Of a stretch of DNA of 64,000 bases, positions 46,028 through 54,414 are shown one piece after another. Position 1 is the first letter of the stretch; each line of letters begins with the position of its first letter. Position numbers and translations under genes: made by a program. The stretch spans positions 233,773-297,772 of the forward strand of contig NZ_LMHJ01000001.1 in assembly GCF_001427795.1 (NCBI RefSeq), in the 5' to 3' direction. Under the pieces are notes generated by a model. The model had not been told where the DNA came from and did no database searches. It saw only the letters and a list, made by a program, of their open reading frames with translations. The stretch is from Nocardioides sp. Root682. Lineage in GTDB: Bacteria; Actinomycetota; Actinomycetes; Propionibacteriales; Nocardioidaceae.

Positions 46028-46471
46028 TCAGCCGGTCCACTCCATCCGGACGTCCGGAGCGCGTTCCTCGTTGGCCGAGCCGTCGGTGTGCTCGCGCTCG
46101 ACCAGTCCCTGCGCGCTGTAGAAGGCCCGGGCGGGCAGGTTGGAGGTGAACACCCACAGCCCGAAACCGTTCGGGTGCCGGGCCTTCACCAGGTCCAGCA
46201 GCGCCAGGCCGATGCCTTCGCGGGCGTGGTCCGGGGCGACGTACAGGTCATCGAGCCAGGTGCGCGTGAACCGGGCGTAGCCGACCACCTGGTCGCCCAT
46301 CTCGGCCACCCAGATCTCGTCCACTCCGAACCGGGACGCCAACCAGGTCCGTACGTCGGCGTCGGAGTGCACCGGCGCCGGCATGGGAGCTGCCGCGCGT
46401 GCGGCCAGGTGCACGTCAGCGATCGCTCGAGCGTCGTCCGGCACGGCCGGACGCAGCTGCAGGTCGAACAT
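46028..46471 (-). CDS. GNAT family acetyltransferase, 147 aa
   Basis: Acetyl-CoA-binding motif APDHAREGIGLALLDLV (about residues 79-95), preceded by strand LDDLYV and followed by the beta5 segment LWVFTSNLPARAFYSAQGL, the typical N-x-x-A-x-x-x-Y arrangement of RimI-like enzymes. Acceptor unknown. It lies 3 bp downstream of rluD and is likely co-transcribed. Confidence 0.85.
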   Translation of the reverse strand: MFDLQLRPAVPDDARAIADVHLAARAAAPMPAPVHSDADVRTWLASRFGVDEIWVAEMGDQVVGYARFTRTWLDDLYVAPDHAREGIGLALLDLVKARHPNGFGLWVFTSNLPARAFYSAQGLVEREHTDGSANEERAPDVRMEWTG

Positions 46472-46474
46472 GCC

Positions 46475-47413
46475 TCAGTCGCTGTCCCGGATGACCTCGA
46501 GCGCGTGCGCGAGGTCATCGGGGTACGTCGACTCGAAGGTGACGTACTCGCCACCGTCCGGGTGCTCGAAACCGAGCTTGACGGCGTGCAGCCACTGCCG
46601 GGTCAGCTTGAGCCGCTTCGCCAACGTCGGATCGGCACCGTAGGTGAGGTCCCCGACGCAGGGGTGCTTGAGCGCGGCCATGTGCACCCGGATCTGGTGG
46701 GTGCGACCGGTCTCGAGATGCACCTCGAGCAGGCTCGCGAACCGATGCGCCTCGAGCGTCTCGTAGTGGGTGACGCTCGCGCGCCCGCCCTCGAGGACCG
46801 CGAACTTGTAGTCCGCGCCCGGGTGCCGGCCGATCGGTGCGTCCACGGTGCCCGAGAGCGGGTCCGCGTGACCCTGCACGAGGGCGTGGTACGTCTTGTC
46901 CACCGTCCGGTGCCGGAAGGCGTTCTTGAGGATCGAGTAGGCATGCTCGGACTTCGCGATCACCATCACGCCGGAGGTGCCGACGTCGAGGCGCTGGACG
47001 ATGCCCTCGCGCTCCTTGGCACCGGACGTCGAGATCCGGAAGCCGGCGCCGGCGAGGTGGCCGACGACCGTCGGGCCACGCCAGCCGGGCGAGGGGTGCA
47101 CGGCGACGCCCACAGGCTTGTCGATCACCACGATGGCGTCGTCGTCGTGAATGATCTTGATGCCCTCGACGATCTCGGGCACGACCTCCACCAGGTTCAC
47201 CTCGGCCGGGATCGACACGTCGAGGACCGACCCGGCCAGGACCCGCTCGCTCTTCCCGCTGACTCCGGCGCCGTCGAGACGGACGTGGTCCTGGGAGATC
47301 AGCTCGGCCGCACGGGTCCGGGACAGTCCGAACAGCTGGGACATGGCCACGTCGATCCGCTCGCCCTCGAGCGAATCGGGGACGGGCAGGCTGCGGTGGT
47401 CGAGGTTGGTCAT
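46475..47413 (-). CDS. rluD: RluD-type 23S rRNA pseudouridine synthase, 312 aa
   Basis: Isomerises uridines in helix 69 of 23S rRNA (RluD/RluA family). An N-terminal S4 RNA-binding domain (about 15-75, with [16 protein letters not shown]) precedes the catalytic domain, whose nucleophilic Asp is in [29 protein letters not shown] and VGDLTYG are family signatures. ATG 47413 overlaps the lspA stop by 4 bp. Confidence 0.95.
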   Translation of the reverse strand: MTNLDHRSLPVPDSLEGERIDVAMSQLFGLSRTRAAELISQDHVRLDGAGVSGKSERVLAGSVLDVSIPAEVNLVEVVPEIVEGIKIIHDDDAIVVIDKPVGVAVHPSPGWRGPTVVGHLAGAGFRISTSGAKEREGIVQRLDVGTSGVMVIAKSEHAYSILKNAFRHRTVDKTYHALVQGHADPLSGTVDAPIGRHPGADYKFAVLEGGRASVTHYETLEAHRFASLLEVHLETGRTHQIRVHMAALKHPCVGDLTYGADPTLAKRLKLTRQWLHAVKLGFEHPDGGEYVTFESTYPDDLAHALEVIRDSD

Positions 47414-47973
47414 GCGTTCTCCTGGCGGGTGCCGTCGATGGCGATGCCACGGAGCACCTGGATCAGGATCAGGCCGACCCCGAGGTTGATGCAGATGTCG
47501 GCCACGTTGAAGACCGGCCAATTCGGCAGCATCAGGAAGTCGACGACATGCCCGCGGAAGGGGCCGGGCTCACGGAGGAGCCGGTCGAGCAGGTTGCCGA
47601 CAATGCCTGCGAGCAGCAGCCCCAGACCCACGGCCCAGACCCGGTCATCGACCCGTCGGCTGAGCCACAGCACGACGAGCGTCGCCGTACAGGCCAGCAC
47701 GGCCAGGGCGACGGTGAAGCGGGTGCCCAGGCTGAAGGCTGCACCCGGGTTGTACGTCAGGTGCAGCTGCAGCAGGTCGCCGACGACCTGCTTGTCGGGC
47801 TCGCCCGCCAGGTGCCGCACGGCAAGGACCTTGGTGATCTGGTCGGTGAGGACCAGGACCACGGCCACCGAGAGGAAGAGGGCCCAGGTGCGGGGGGCGA
47901 CGACACGTGACGGCCGGACCGGCTGTGACCCGTCGTCGCGGTCGTCTACCGGCGTTCCTCGCGCTGCTTGCAT
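47410..47973 (-). CDS. lspA: lipoprotein signal peptidase, 187 aa
   Basis: Aspartyl protease of the inner membrane that cuts signal peptides of diacylglyceryl-modified prolipoproteins. Four membrane spans. Catalytic Asp residues are in GNLLDRLLR (about residue 130) and [12 protein letters not shown] (about 155). An N-terminal cytoplasmic stretch of about 30 residues is present. ATG 47973 overlaps the upstream DksA-like gene by 28 bp; a later start cannot be excluded. Pairs functionally with lgt at 19.4 kb. Confidence 0.93.
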   Translation of the reverse strand: MQAARGTPVDDRDDGSQPVRPSRVVAPRTWALFLSVAVVLVLTDQITKVLAVRHLAGEPDKQVVGDLLQLHLTYNPGAAFSLGTRFTVALAVLACTATLVVLWLSRRVDDRVWAVGLGLLLAGIVGNLLDRLLREPGPFRGHVVDFLMLPNWPVFNVADICINLGVGLILIQVLRGIAIDGTRQENA

Positions 47974-48818
47974 GTCATGCACAGTGTGGCACGCGGAAAC
48001 GCCATGAGCCGCATCTTCCCGATGGGGTTGCCGCACGACTCGCACACCCCGTAGGTGCCGTCGTCGATGCGTCCCAGGGCCCGGTCGATCTGCGCCAGCT
48101 TCTCCCGCTCGTGGTTCAGGACGGTCAGCTCGTGGTCGCGCTCGAAGCTGGTCGCGCCGAGGTCGGCCTGGTCCTGTCCGGCGCCGTCACCGGAGTCGCG
48201 CAACAACCCGGTCAGGTCGGCTTCCTGGGCCTCGAGGATCTCGGTGCTGTGGGCGTGCTGCTCGTGGAGCTCTGCCAGCACCTCGGCCAGCTCGGCCTTG
48301 GACCAGGCCTCCTCGTGCTCGAGGACCACCAGTGCGGACGGGGCGGACTTCTTCGCCGCCGCCTTCTTCGCGGGGGCTGCCTTCTTCGCCGGAACTGCCT
48401 TCGTCACGGGTGCCGCCTTCTTCACGGGTGCGGGAGCTGCTTTCTTGGCCGGTGCGGCCTTCTTCGCGGGCGCCGGGGCCGCCTTCTTGGCCGGTGCGGC
48501 CTTCTTCGCGGGCGCCGGGGCCGCCTTCTTCGCCGGAGCGGCCTTCTTCGCGGGCGCCGGAGCCGCCTTCTTCGCCGGAGCGGCCTTCTTCGCGGGCGCC
48601 GGAGCCGCCTTCTTCGCCGGAGCGGCCTTCTTCGCAGGCGCCGGAGCCGCCTTCTTGGCCGGTGCGGCCTTCTTCGCAGGCGCCGCGGGCTTCGTAGCCG
48701 TCTTCTTGGCTGGCGCCGCTGGTGTCGCGACCGCCGATGCGGCCTTCCGCGGTCGGATCATCTTCCGCGCTGCAGATGCGGCCTGACCGGCCAGAGACTT
48801 CTTCGTGCTGCGGGCCAT
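47946..48818 (-). CDS. TraR/DksA-family zinc-finger protein with Ala/Pro/Lys repeat tail, 290 aa
   Basis: The C-terminal third is a DksA/TraR module: a coiled-coil with acidic residues (EILEAQEADLTGLLRDSG, LNHEREKLAQIDRALGRIDDGTYG) and a C4 zinc finger, CESCG...CMTC (CxxC-17-CxxC). The N-terminal 150 residues are a basic, low-complexity chain made of about six copies of a 14-residue unit (AKKAAPAKKAAPAP). This is like histone H1 or the C-terminal tail of mycobacterial HupB, and is probably disordered and able to bind DNA. ATG with AAGGAG upstream. The DksA part is predicted to enter the RNA-polymerase secondary channel. Confidence 0.88.
   Translation of the reverse strand: MARSTKKSLAGQAASAARKMIRPRKAASAVATPAAPAKKTATKPAAPAKKAAPAKKAAPAPAKKAAPAKKAAPAPAKKAAPAKKAAPAPAKKAAPAKKAAPAPAKKAAPAKKAAPAPAKKAAPAKKAAPAPVKKAAPVTKAVPAKKAAPAKKAAAKKSAPSALVVLEHEEAWSKAELAEVLAELHEQHAHSTEILEAQEADLTGLLRDSGDGAGQDQADLGATSFERDHELTVLNHEREKLAQIDRALGRIDDGTYGVCESCGNPIGKMRLMAFPRATLCMTCKQREERR
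48426..48690. repeat. tandem 42-bp repeats encoding the Ala/Pro/Lys tail
   Basis: About six in-frame copies of a 42-bp unit within the DksA-like gene. Copies differ at a few silent positions, and two types (GGCGCCGGGGCC and GGCGCCGGAGCC) alternate in blocks. Copy number may vary between strains. Confidence 0.8.
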
Positions 48819-48924
48819 CACGGACTCCTTGGAACGGGCACCACGCGACCGGAAGGCTACGGGCGTGATGCGGAGGGTAACGACTTCCGCCAACCTCACC
48901 AAGCAGGCGCACCGCACAACGACA

Positions 48925-48959
48925 AACCGGCCGGCCCGCGTGATGCGGACCGGCCGGTT
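48925..48959 (-). terminator. terminator after divIVA
   Basis: AACCGGCCGG and CCGGCCGGTT form a 10-bp stem extended past one mismatch by CCGC/GCGG around loop ATCAC. It is 13 nt past the divIVA stop and followed on the minus strand by TTTGTCGTTGTG. The best intrinsic terminator in the window. Confidence 0.85.
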
Positions 48960-48972
48960 GATGTCGTGCTGC

Positions 48973-49758
48973 TCAGGCCTCTTCTTCGCCGAGGATGGAG
49001 CGCAGGCGCTTGGGCGCCGGAGCCTCCTCGACGGGGGCGAGGGTGTCGCCCGGGGTCTGGAGCGATTCGAGCTGCTGCGTGAAGTAGCTCTTGAGCCGCG
49101 AGCGGTACTCGCGCTCGAACGAACGCAGCGTCTCGACCTCGGCGGAGAGCTTGTCGCGCTCCTTCTCCAGGTCACCGAAGAGCTGCGTACGACGCTCGGC
49201 GGTCTCACCGTCGAGCATCTCGGCGCGCGTGCGGGCGTCGGACTCGAGGCGGTCGGACTTGACCTTCGCCTCGGACTCCAGCCGCTCGGACTTGGTGCGC
49301 GCCTCGCCGACGATCTTGTCGGCCTCGTTCTTGGCGTCCTCGACGAGCTCGTCCGCGTTGCGCGTGGCGATCTCGAGGAGTCGCGCCGCGGCGTTGGACG
49401 CCTCGGGCACGGTCTCGACGCGGATCGTCTGGATCTTCTGGTCGCCGGCCGGTACGACGGACGGCGCCGCGATCGGCTCGATGGGAGCAGGGACCGCGAC
49501 CGGAGCAGGCGTCGGGGCGGGCGGCTCGGGAGCAACCTCGGCGACCGGCGCAAGCTGCGTCGGGGCATCGAACGCAGACGAAGATCCGGACTGGGCGGCA
49601 GCGAGCTTGGTGCGGAGGTCGTCGTTCTCCTGGGTCAGGCGAGCCAGCTCGGCCTCCACCTCATCCAGGAACTGGTCGACCTCGCCCATGTCGTAGCCCT
49701 CGCGCAGCCGGACCGGCGTAAAGCGCTTGTTGCTCACGTCCTCAGGCGTCAGCGGCAT
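48973..49758 (-). CDS. divIVA: DivIVA/Wag31 polar growth and division protein, 261 aa
   Basis: Curvature-sensing coiled-coil protein that marks poles and septa and recruits the elongation machinery in actinobacteria. The N-terminal lipid-binding domain (MPLTPEDVSNKRFTP...GYDMGEVDQFLDEVE) is followed by an early coiled coil, a Pro/Ala linker (about 60-100) and a long coiled coil (about 115-235) rich in Glu/Arg/Lys heptads. The Ala/Pro linker is typical of actinobacteria. It has its own promoter-like sequence and terminator, so it is probably monocistronic. Confidence 0.95.
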   Translation of the reverse strand: MPLTPEDVSNKRFTPVRLREGYDMGEVDQFLDEVEAELARLTQENDDLRTKLAAAQSGSSSAFDAPTQLAPVAEVAPEPPAPTPAPVAVPAPIEPIAAPSVVPAGDQKIQTIRVETVPEASNAAARLLEIATRNADELVEDAKNEADKIVGEARTKSERLESEAKVKSDRLESDARTRAEMLDGETAERRTQLFGDLEKERDKLSAEVETLRSFEREYRSRLKSYFTQQLESLQTPGDTLAPVEEAPAPKRLRSILGEEEA

Positions 49759-49774
49759 GACCTCACCTATCTTC

Positions 49775-49802
49775 GAAGTACAAGGACAAACTGTCTCGTC
49801 AA
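49775..49802 (-). promoter_or_regulatory. promoter of divIVA
   Basis: TTGACG (plus-strand 49797-49802) and TACTTC (49775-49780) are separated by 16 bp. A second -10-like TAGGTG overlaps the ribosome-binding site. Confidence 0.4.
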
Positions 49803-49826
49803 ACTATCTGGTGGAACCTTAGCGCT

Positions 49827-49845
49827 TGCGGCCGAGAAGGCCGCA
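49827..49845 (-). terminator. hairpin between yggT and divIVA
   Basis: TGCGGCC and GGCCGCA pair over 7 bp around GAGAA/TTCTC. It lies about 70 nt after the yggT stop and upstream of the divIVA promoter. No U-tract. Confidence 0.45.
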
Positions 49846-49911
49846 TCACCCGTCACACAGAGCGCACGAAGGGCGTGTCGCACCACGTCAGGCCAGCAGT
49901 CAGGCCATCAG

Positions 49912-50205
49912 TCAGGCCAGCAGCGTCGATCGATTCACCGACAACAACACGTAGGCCAGGATCATGACCAGGATGAAGCTGACGTCGAGGGCGAAGTTGC
50001 CGATCCGGATCGGCTTGATCACCTTGCGCAACGCGTTGATCGGCGGGTCCGTCACCGAGTAGGCCGTCTCCAGGAACACCAGGACAGGTCCGCGCGGCTC
50101 CCAGGAGCGGGCGAAGACCTGCACCCAGTCGGTCATGAAGCGGACCCACAGGAACGCAATGAAGGCGAACAGCAGGCCTTCGATGATCCACCCAGCGATA
50201 CTCAC
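49912..50205 (-). CDS. YggT family membrane protein, 97 aa
   Basis: Two long hydrophobic helices (about 5-28 and 73-92) around the family loop RSWEPRGPVLVFLETAYSVTDPP, whose T-D-P-P is diagnostic. YggT proteins lie beside sepF in many Gram-positives and are linked to division or osmotic tolerance. GTG start with TAGATT 6 nt upstream (leaderless). Confidence 0.92.
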   Translation of the reverse strand: MSIAGWIIEGLLFAFIAFLWVRFMTDWVQVFARSWEPRGPVLVFLETAYSVTDPPINALRKVIKPIRIGNFALDVSFILVMILAYVLLSVNRSTLLA

Positions 50206-50211
50206 GACACC

Positions 50212-50217
50212 AATCTA
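50212..50217 (-). promoter_or_regulatory. -10 box of yggT (predicted leaderless)
   Basis: TAGATT on the minus strand, 6 nt before the GTG start. No Shine-Dalgarno. Confidence 0.45.
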
Positions 50218-50305
50218 TCGGGTGCTCGCGCGGCAGCGCGTCGGGAGCCGCCTCCCGGCAGCTTGCTGCCGCCATCGAGGCGAAGACGCGCTCGCGCCAG
50301 ACAAA

Positions 50306-50791
50306 CTAGCTCTGGTTGAAGAAACCGTTGTCCGCGATCCGCGCCTTGTCCTCGGCCGCGACCGTGACGTTCGGCGGGGACAGCAGGAAGACCTTGTTGG
50401 TGACCCGCTCGATCGTGCCGCGGGTCGCGAAGATCAGGCCGGCCGCGAAGTCGACGAGACGCTTGGCGTCCTGGTCGTTCATCTCGGTGAGGTTCATGAT
50501 CACCGGAATGCCTTCGCGGTACTCCTCGCCGACCGAGCGCGCCTCGTTGTAGGTCGTCGGGTGCAGGGTCGTGATCCGGGACAGCTCGGCAACGACGGGC
50601 TGGGGGGCCACCGCAACGGGACGGCGACGCTCTTCGAGGTCGGCGACGGTGTTGGACGGTACGGCGCGGACGGGACGGGACGCACGCGCCTCGCGGGCCG
50701 GTGCCTCGTTCACCTCGTCGTCGTACTCGTCATAGCCGGTGTCTTCCAGCAGGCCGAGGTACTCGCCGATCCTGCGCATCGCACCGCTCAT
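50306..50791 (-). CDS. sepF: cell division protein SepF, 161 aa
   Basis: Membrane anchor for FtsZ. An N-terminal amphipathic helix (MSGAMRRIGEYLGLLED) binds the membrane, an acidic Asp/Tyr-rich linker follows, and the FtsZ-binding SepF domain covers about 70-155 (PTTYNEARSVGEEYREG, LVDFAAGLIFATRGTIERV, KVFLLSPPNVTV). In actinobacteria, which lack FtsA and ZipA, SepF is the main anchor. ATG with GGAGG. Confidence 0.95.
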   Translation of the reverse strand: MSGAMRRIGEYLGLLEDTGYDEYDDEVNEAPAREARASRPVRAVPSNTVADLEERRRPVAVAPQPVVAELSRITTLHPTTYNEARSVGEEYREGIPVIMNLTEMNDQDAKRLVDFAAGLIFATRGTIERVTNKVFLLSPPNVTVAAEDKARIADNGFFNQS

Positions 50792-50852
50792 GACTGTTGC
50801 CTCCGTGATTCGTGCCCCTGGGTAGAAGGGACATCTGGTGGTGTTCTGGACA

Positions 50853-51551
50853 TTACTGGACTCCAGGCCTCGATCCGAGGACCGCAGTGCCGACGCGCAC
50901 GTGTGTCGCGCCAGCGGAGATCGCCGCCTCGAGGTCGCCGCTCATGCCGGCGGAGAGGATGGATGCTTCGGGGTGGTCCTCGACGAAGGTCGAGCGGATC
51001 TCGGCGAGCCGGGCGAAGGCCTGATCCGGGTCCTCGCCGAGGGGCGCGACCGCCATCAGGCCGCGCAGCTCGAGCTCGGAATGAGCGGCGACGGCGGCAG
51101 CCAGATCGTCGAGCCTGCCCGGGTCGGCACCGGCGCGGTGCTCGCTCCCGGGCGCATCCAGGCTCACCTGCAGGAGTACGTCGACCGGCCGACCACGCTC
51201 GGCTGCGCCTCGTGCGATCCGGGCGATCAGCTCGGGCCGGTCCACGGACTCGATCACGTCGGCATACCGCGCGACGGCCGCGGTCTTGTTGGACTGCAGT
51301 CCACCGATGTAGTGCCACCGGACGTCGAGGTCGGCACACGCCGCGGCCTTCGCCTCGGCCTCCTGGTGGCGGTTCTCCCCCACGTCGGTGACGCCGAGGT
51401 CCACGAGCAGGCGCACGTCGGAGGCCGGGAAGAACTTGGTCACGACGACCAGGCGGACGTCGCCGGCCGGTCGTGCGGCGGCCGCACAGGCCGCATCGAT
51501 GCGGGTGCGGACGACGGCGAGGTTGGCCACGAGCTCCTCACGCCGGCTCAT
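50853..51551 (-). CDS. YggS-type PLP homeostasis protein, 232 aa
   Basis: Monomeric TIM-barrel PLP-binding protein (YggS/PLPBP/Rv2148c family) with no enzyme activity known; it buffers PLP. The PLP Lys is in VRLVVVTKFFPASDVR (about residue 37); HYIGGLQSNK and LRGLMAVAPLG are signatures; SAGMSGDLEAAISAGATHVRVGT (in part SAGMSGDLEAAI) binds the phosphate. Start ATG overlaps the pgeF stop by 4 bp. Confidence 0.93.
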   Translation of the reverse strand: MSRREELVANLAVVRTRIDAACAAAARPAGDVRLVVVTKFFPASDVRLLVDLGVTDVGENRHQEAEAKAAACADLDVRWHYIGGLQSNKTAAVARYADVIESVDRPELIARIARGAAERGRPVDVLLQVSLDAPGSEHRAGADPGRLDDLAAAVAAHSELELRGLMAVAPLGEDPDQAFARLAEIRSTFVEDHPEASILSAGMSGDLEAAISAGATHVRVGTAVLGSRPGVQ

Positions 51552-52282
51552 CGGTGGCCACCGAGGCGGATGAGGCCGGCGTGCCGGCCGGCACCGGCGC
51601 CGTCGCGTCGATAGGAGTACAGGTCGGGCGACTCACGGGTGCAGCGGCCGGCGTCGATGACCTCGACACCGGCGGCCACGAGCTGCGCGCGCACGCCCGC
51701 ACCGATGTCGAGGGCAGGCGTGCCCCAGGACGTGGTCGCACGACTCGCGGGAACACGGGCCGCGACCTCTTCCTGCAGGTCGGCCGGGACCTCGTAGCAG
51801 GAGCCGCAGATGTGCGGCCCCACCCACGCGCTGACGTGTCCGGCACCCAGCTCACGCATGCGGGCAACCGTCGCAGGGACCACGCCCAGCGCCATGCCGA
51901 GCCGACCAGCGTGGGCGGCACCGATGACCCGGGCGTCCGGGTCCGCGAGCAGCACGGGGACGCAGTCGGCCGCGCGGACCATCAGGGTGACGCCCGGTGT
52001 GGCCGTGACGATGCCGTCCGCCTCCGGCGGACCGTCGTACGACGTCCGGTCGCCCTCGTCGGCGAGCACCACCGCGTTGCCATGCACCTGGTGCAGGTCG
52101 GCGAGGTCGTCACCGGGCGCGAAGTCGTCGAGCAGCAGGCGCAGGTTCTCCGACCGGGCGGACTCCGCGTCCTCGCCGTCCCGGGCGAGGTTCAGCTCGC
52201 CGTAGGGGGCAGCACTGACCCCGCCGACCCGGTCCGTGAAGGCCAGGTCAACGGGGCCTGTGGTGATGCGAAACGAATACAT
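51548..52282 (-). CDS. pgeF: laccase-domain purine nucleosidase-like protein PgeF, 244 aa
   Basis: YfiH/PgeF family, formerly called polyphenol oxidase. Members act on purine nucleosides or on UDP-MurNAc with a wrong first residue (L-Ser instead of L-Ala), removing faulty peptidoglycan precursors. Zn/Cu ligands are in LHQVHGNAV, VRAADCVPVLLAD and GAAHAGRLGMA. The short Pro/Arg-rich N-terminus is normal. Its position between ftsZ and the PLP protein is standard. Confidence 0.9.
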   Translation of the reverse strand: MYSFRITTGPVDLAFTDRVGGVSAAPYGELNLARDGEDAESARSENLRLLLDDFAPGDDLADLHQVHGNAVVLADEGDRTSYDGPPEADGIVTATPGVTLMVRAADCVPVLLADPDARVIGAAHAGRLGMALGVVPATVARMRELGAGHVSAWVGPHICGSCYEVPADLQEEVAARVPASRATTSWGTPALDIGAGVRAQLVAAGVEVIDAGRCTRESPDLYSYRRDGAGAGRHAGLIRLGGHR

Positions 52283-52313
52283 GGGTCCTTTTGATGGTCG
52301 AGCTCGTCGACCC

Positions 52314-53483
52314 CTACTTCAGGAAGTCGGGGACATCCAGGTCGTCACCGTCGTCGAACTGGATCGGCGCCTGCGGGGTGCGGGCACCGACCGGCTGCGG
52401 CTGCGGCTCGGGGGCCGACTCCCGCACCGGGGTCTCCTCGCGCCGGCTGGCGACCGCGCCTGCAGCGGCGCGGGTCTCGGCCTGCGTCGTCTGCGGGCGG
52501 GCCTCGCGCCGGGCGACCGAGTCCTGGCGCTTCGGCAGGCCACCGTCGAAGCCTGCGGCGATGACCGTCACGCGGACCTCGTCACCGAGGGCATCGTCGA
52601 TGATCGTGCCGAAGATGATGTTGGCGTCGGCGTGCACCGCGTCGGCCACCATCGCGGCGGCCTCGTTGATCTCGAAGATGCCGAGGTCGGAGCCGCCGGC
52701 GATCGAGAGCAGGACGCCGTGGGCGCCGTCGATGGACGCCTCGAGCAGCGGGCTGCTGATCGCCATCTCGGCGGCGGCCAGCGCACGGTCCTCACCACGG
52801 GCCGAGCCGATGCCCATCAGCGCGGAGCCGGCGTTGCTCATGACGGCCTTGACGTCGGCGAAGTCGACGTTGATCAGACCGGGGGTCGTGATCAGGTCGG
52901 TGATGCCGGAGACGCCCTGGAGCAGGACCTGGTCGGCCTGCTTGAAGGCGTCGAGCATCGAGACGTTGCGGTCGGAGATCTGCAGCAGGCGGTCGTTGGG
53001 GATCACGATGAGGGTGTCGACCTCTTCGCGGAGCCGCTCGATGCCGTCGTCGGCGGACTTCTTGCGGCGCGCGCCCTCGAAGCTGAACGGACGGGTGACG
53101 ACACCGATGGTCAGCGCTCCGAGCGAGCGGGCGATGCGAGCGACGACCGGAGCACCACCGGTGCCGGTGCCGCCGCCCTCGCCGGCGGTCACGAAGACCA
53201 TGTCGGCGCCCTTGATGACCTCTTCGATCTCTTCCGCGTGGTCCTCTGCTGCCCTGCCGCCCACGTCGGGGTTGGCGCCGGCGCCGAGGCCGCGGGTGAG
53301 CTCGCGACCGATGTCGAGCTTGACGTCGGCGTCGCTCATCAGCAACGCCTGCGCGTCGGTGTTGATGGCGATGAACTCGACGCCCTTGAGGCCGACCTCG
53401 ATCATCCGGTTGACGGCGTTCACGCCGCCGCCACCGATGCCGACGACCTTGATGATGGCCAGGTAGTTCTGTGCAGCTGCCAC
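52314..53483 (-). CDS. ftsZ: cell division protein FtsZ, 389 aa
   Basis: Tubulin homologue that forms the division ring. GTP-binding motifs: [16 protein letters not shown], tubulin signature [15 protein letters not shown] and the synergy T7 loop DFADVKAVM (NVDFADV). A Ala/Arg/Pro-rich linker (about 315-370) ends in the C-terminal peptide [10 protein letters not shown] that SepF binds. The GTG at 53483 has a GGAGAGG site; a longer frame to 53543 would run past the promoter -10. The gene has its own promoter with a 52-nt leader. A 6-bp hairpin follows the stop. Confidence 0.97.
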   Translation of the reverse strand: MAAAQNYLAIIKVVGIGGGGVNAVNRMIEVGLKGVEFIAINTDAQALLMSDADVKLDIGRELTRGLGAGANPDVGGRAAEDHAEEIEEVIKGADMVFVTAGEGGGTGTGGAPVVARIARSLGALTIGVVTRPFSFEGARRKKSADDGIERLREEVDTLIVIPNDRLLQISDRNVSMLDAFKQADQVLLQGVSGITDLITTPGLINVDFADVKAVMSNAGSALMGIGSARGEDRALAAAEMAISSPLLEASIDGAHGVLLSIAGGSDLGIFEINEAAAMVADAVHADANIIFGTIIDDALGDEVRVTVIAAGFDGGLPKRQDSVARREARPQTTQAETRAAAGAVASRREETPVRESAPEPQPQPVGARTPQAPIQFDDGDDLDVPDFLK

Positions 53484-53541
53484 GGCGGCTTCACCTCTCC
53501 AGGTGTGTGATCGGAATCGACGGTGCGTTTCGGAAACTGTC

Positions 53542-53572
53542 ACCCTCAGGTAGAGGGTTATAGTTATGTCAA
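53542..53572 (-). promoter_or_regulatory. ftsZ promoter with inverted repeat
   Basis: A perfect -35 TTGACA (plus 53567-53572) and a TGAGGG -10 region (53543-53548) are 18 bp apart. The spacer contains ACCCTC-N5-GAGGGT (53542-53558) as an inverted repeat overlapping the -10, a likely operator. Confidence 0.55.
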
Positions 53573-53612
53573 CCTCGTCGTGTCCATGACAGTAGGTACG
53601 CCACAGACCCTC

Positions 53613-53630
53613 GCGGCGCAGACACGCCGC
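53613..53630 (-). terminator. hairpin between ftsQ and ftsZ
   Basis: GCGGCG-CAGACA-CGCCGC, 6-bp stem, about 26 nt past the ftsQ stop. No U-tract; may attenuate read-through into ftsZ. Confidence 0.35.
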
Positions 53631-53655
53631 ACCTGCGCGGGATCATGCGAAAAGA

Positions 53656-54411
53656 TCAGCGTGTGGTCGGTGAACCCGGCACCGAGACGTCGTAGGTCTG
53701 CGCCTTGCGGCTGAGCAGCTCCAGCAGGACGGCGGCCTTGTCCGCGGACTGGTCCGCGCTCCCCCACCGGACCAGGCGACCGTCGCGCAGGTGGAGCAGG
53801 ATCTCGTCGACCGTGCGCACCTCGGCGAACTCGACCATCGCGGAGACCTCGGGATCGAGCGAGGCGACGACCGCCGCGCCTTCCTGGAGGGCGTCCTTGT
53901 TCGCGCCGGCGCCGACCTTCACGCGAGGCAGCCCCTTGCGGGCCCGGGCCGGTGCGGGGAAAGCCGTCCCGTCGGCATCGAGGGCCGCTTCGCGCTTGCC
54001 GAGGTCGAGCACGGCGATCGGGGTGCGCTCCACGATGTCGATGCGGATCTGGTGCGGCCACTTGCGGGAGACGTCGACGCTCTTGACCGTGGCCAGGGAA
54101 CGCATCCGCTTCTCGATCGCCTCGAGGTCGACCTGGACCAGCGGTCCACCGGTCGGGACCTCGGCAGCGGCGAGCACCTGCTTCTCGGTGAGCAGGTCGT
54201 TGCCGATGACCTGGACACCGTCGGCCCGGAGCCACGAGGAGAAGTACAGCGCGTAGACGCCGAGACCGAGCAGGGCGACGAAGACGATGGCGGCGGCGAT
54301 GTAGCGCCAGGTCAGCCACCGCCGGGAGCGCTGGCGGCGCGCGAAGGCCTTGCGGGCACGTGCCTGGGCGTCACCGCGGCGAAGGCGGGGTGCCGGTCCC
54401 CTGCCGGGCAC
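53656..54411 (-). CDS. ftsQ: cell division protein FtsQ/DivIB, 251 aa
   Basis: Bitopic divisome protein. An N-terminal Arg-rich cytoplasmic tail (about 30 residues) and one membrane helix (about 38-57, AAAIVFVALLGLGVYALYF) are followed by the POTRA domain (residues 60-130, VQVIGNDLLTEKQVLAAAEV...VERTPIAVLDLG) and a beta domain. GTG start, 3 bp after murC. Length normal. Confidence 0.95.
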   Translation of the reverse strand: MPGRGPAPRLRRGDAQARARKAFARRQRSRRWLTWRYIAAAIVFVALLGLGVYALYFSSWLRADGVQVIGNDLLTEKQVLAAAEVPTGGPLVQVDLEAIEKRMRSLATVKSVDVSRKWPHQIRIDIVERTPIAVLDLGKREAALDADGTAFPAPARARKGLPRVKVGAGANKDALQEGAAVVASLDPEVSAMVEFAEVRTVDEILLHLRDGRLVRWGSADQSADKAAVLLELLSRKAQTYDVSVPGSPTTR

Positions 54412-54414
54412 CCC

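Noticed and set aside
46475..47521. Longer rluD start at 47521
   Set aside because: The extra 36 residues lie inside lspA and are unlike the S4 domain start. ATG 47413 gives an ATGA junction.
48426..48690. CRISPR array
   Set aside because: The 42-bp units are contiguous, in frame and have no unique spacers.
48055..48786. Phe/Ala/Gly repeat protein on the plus strand opposite the DksA-like gene
   Set aside because: It is the antisense reading of the 42-bp tandem repeats and has no start context.
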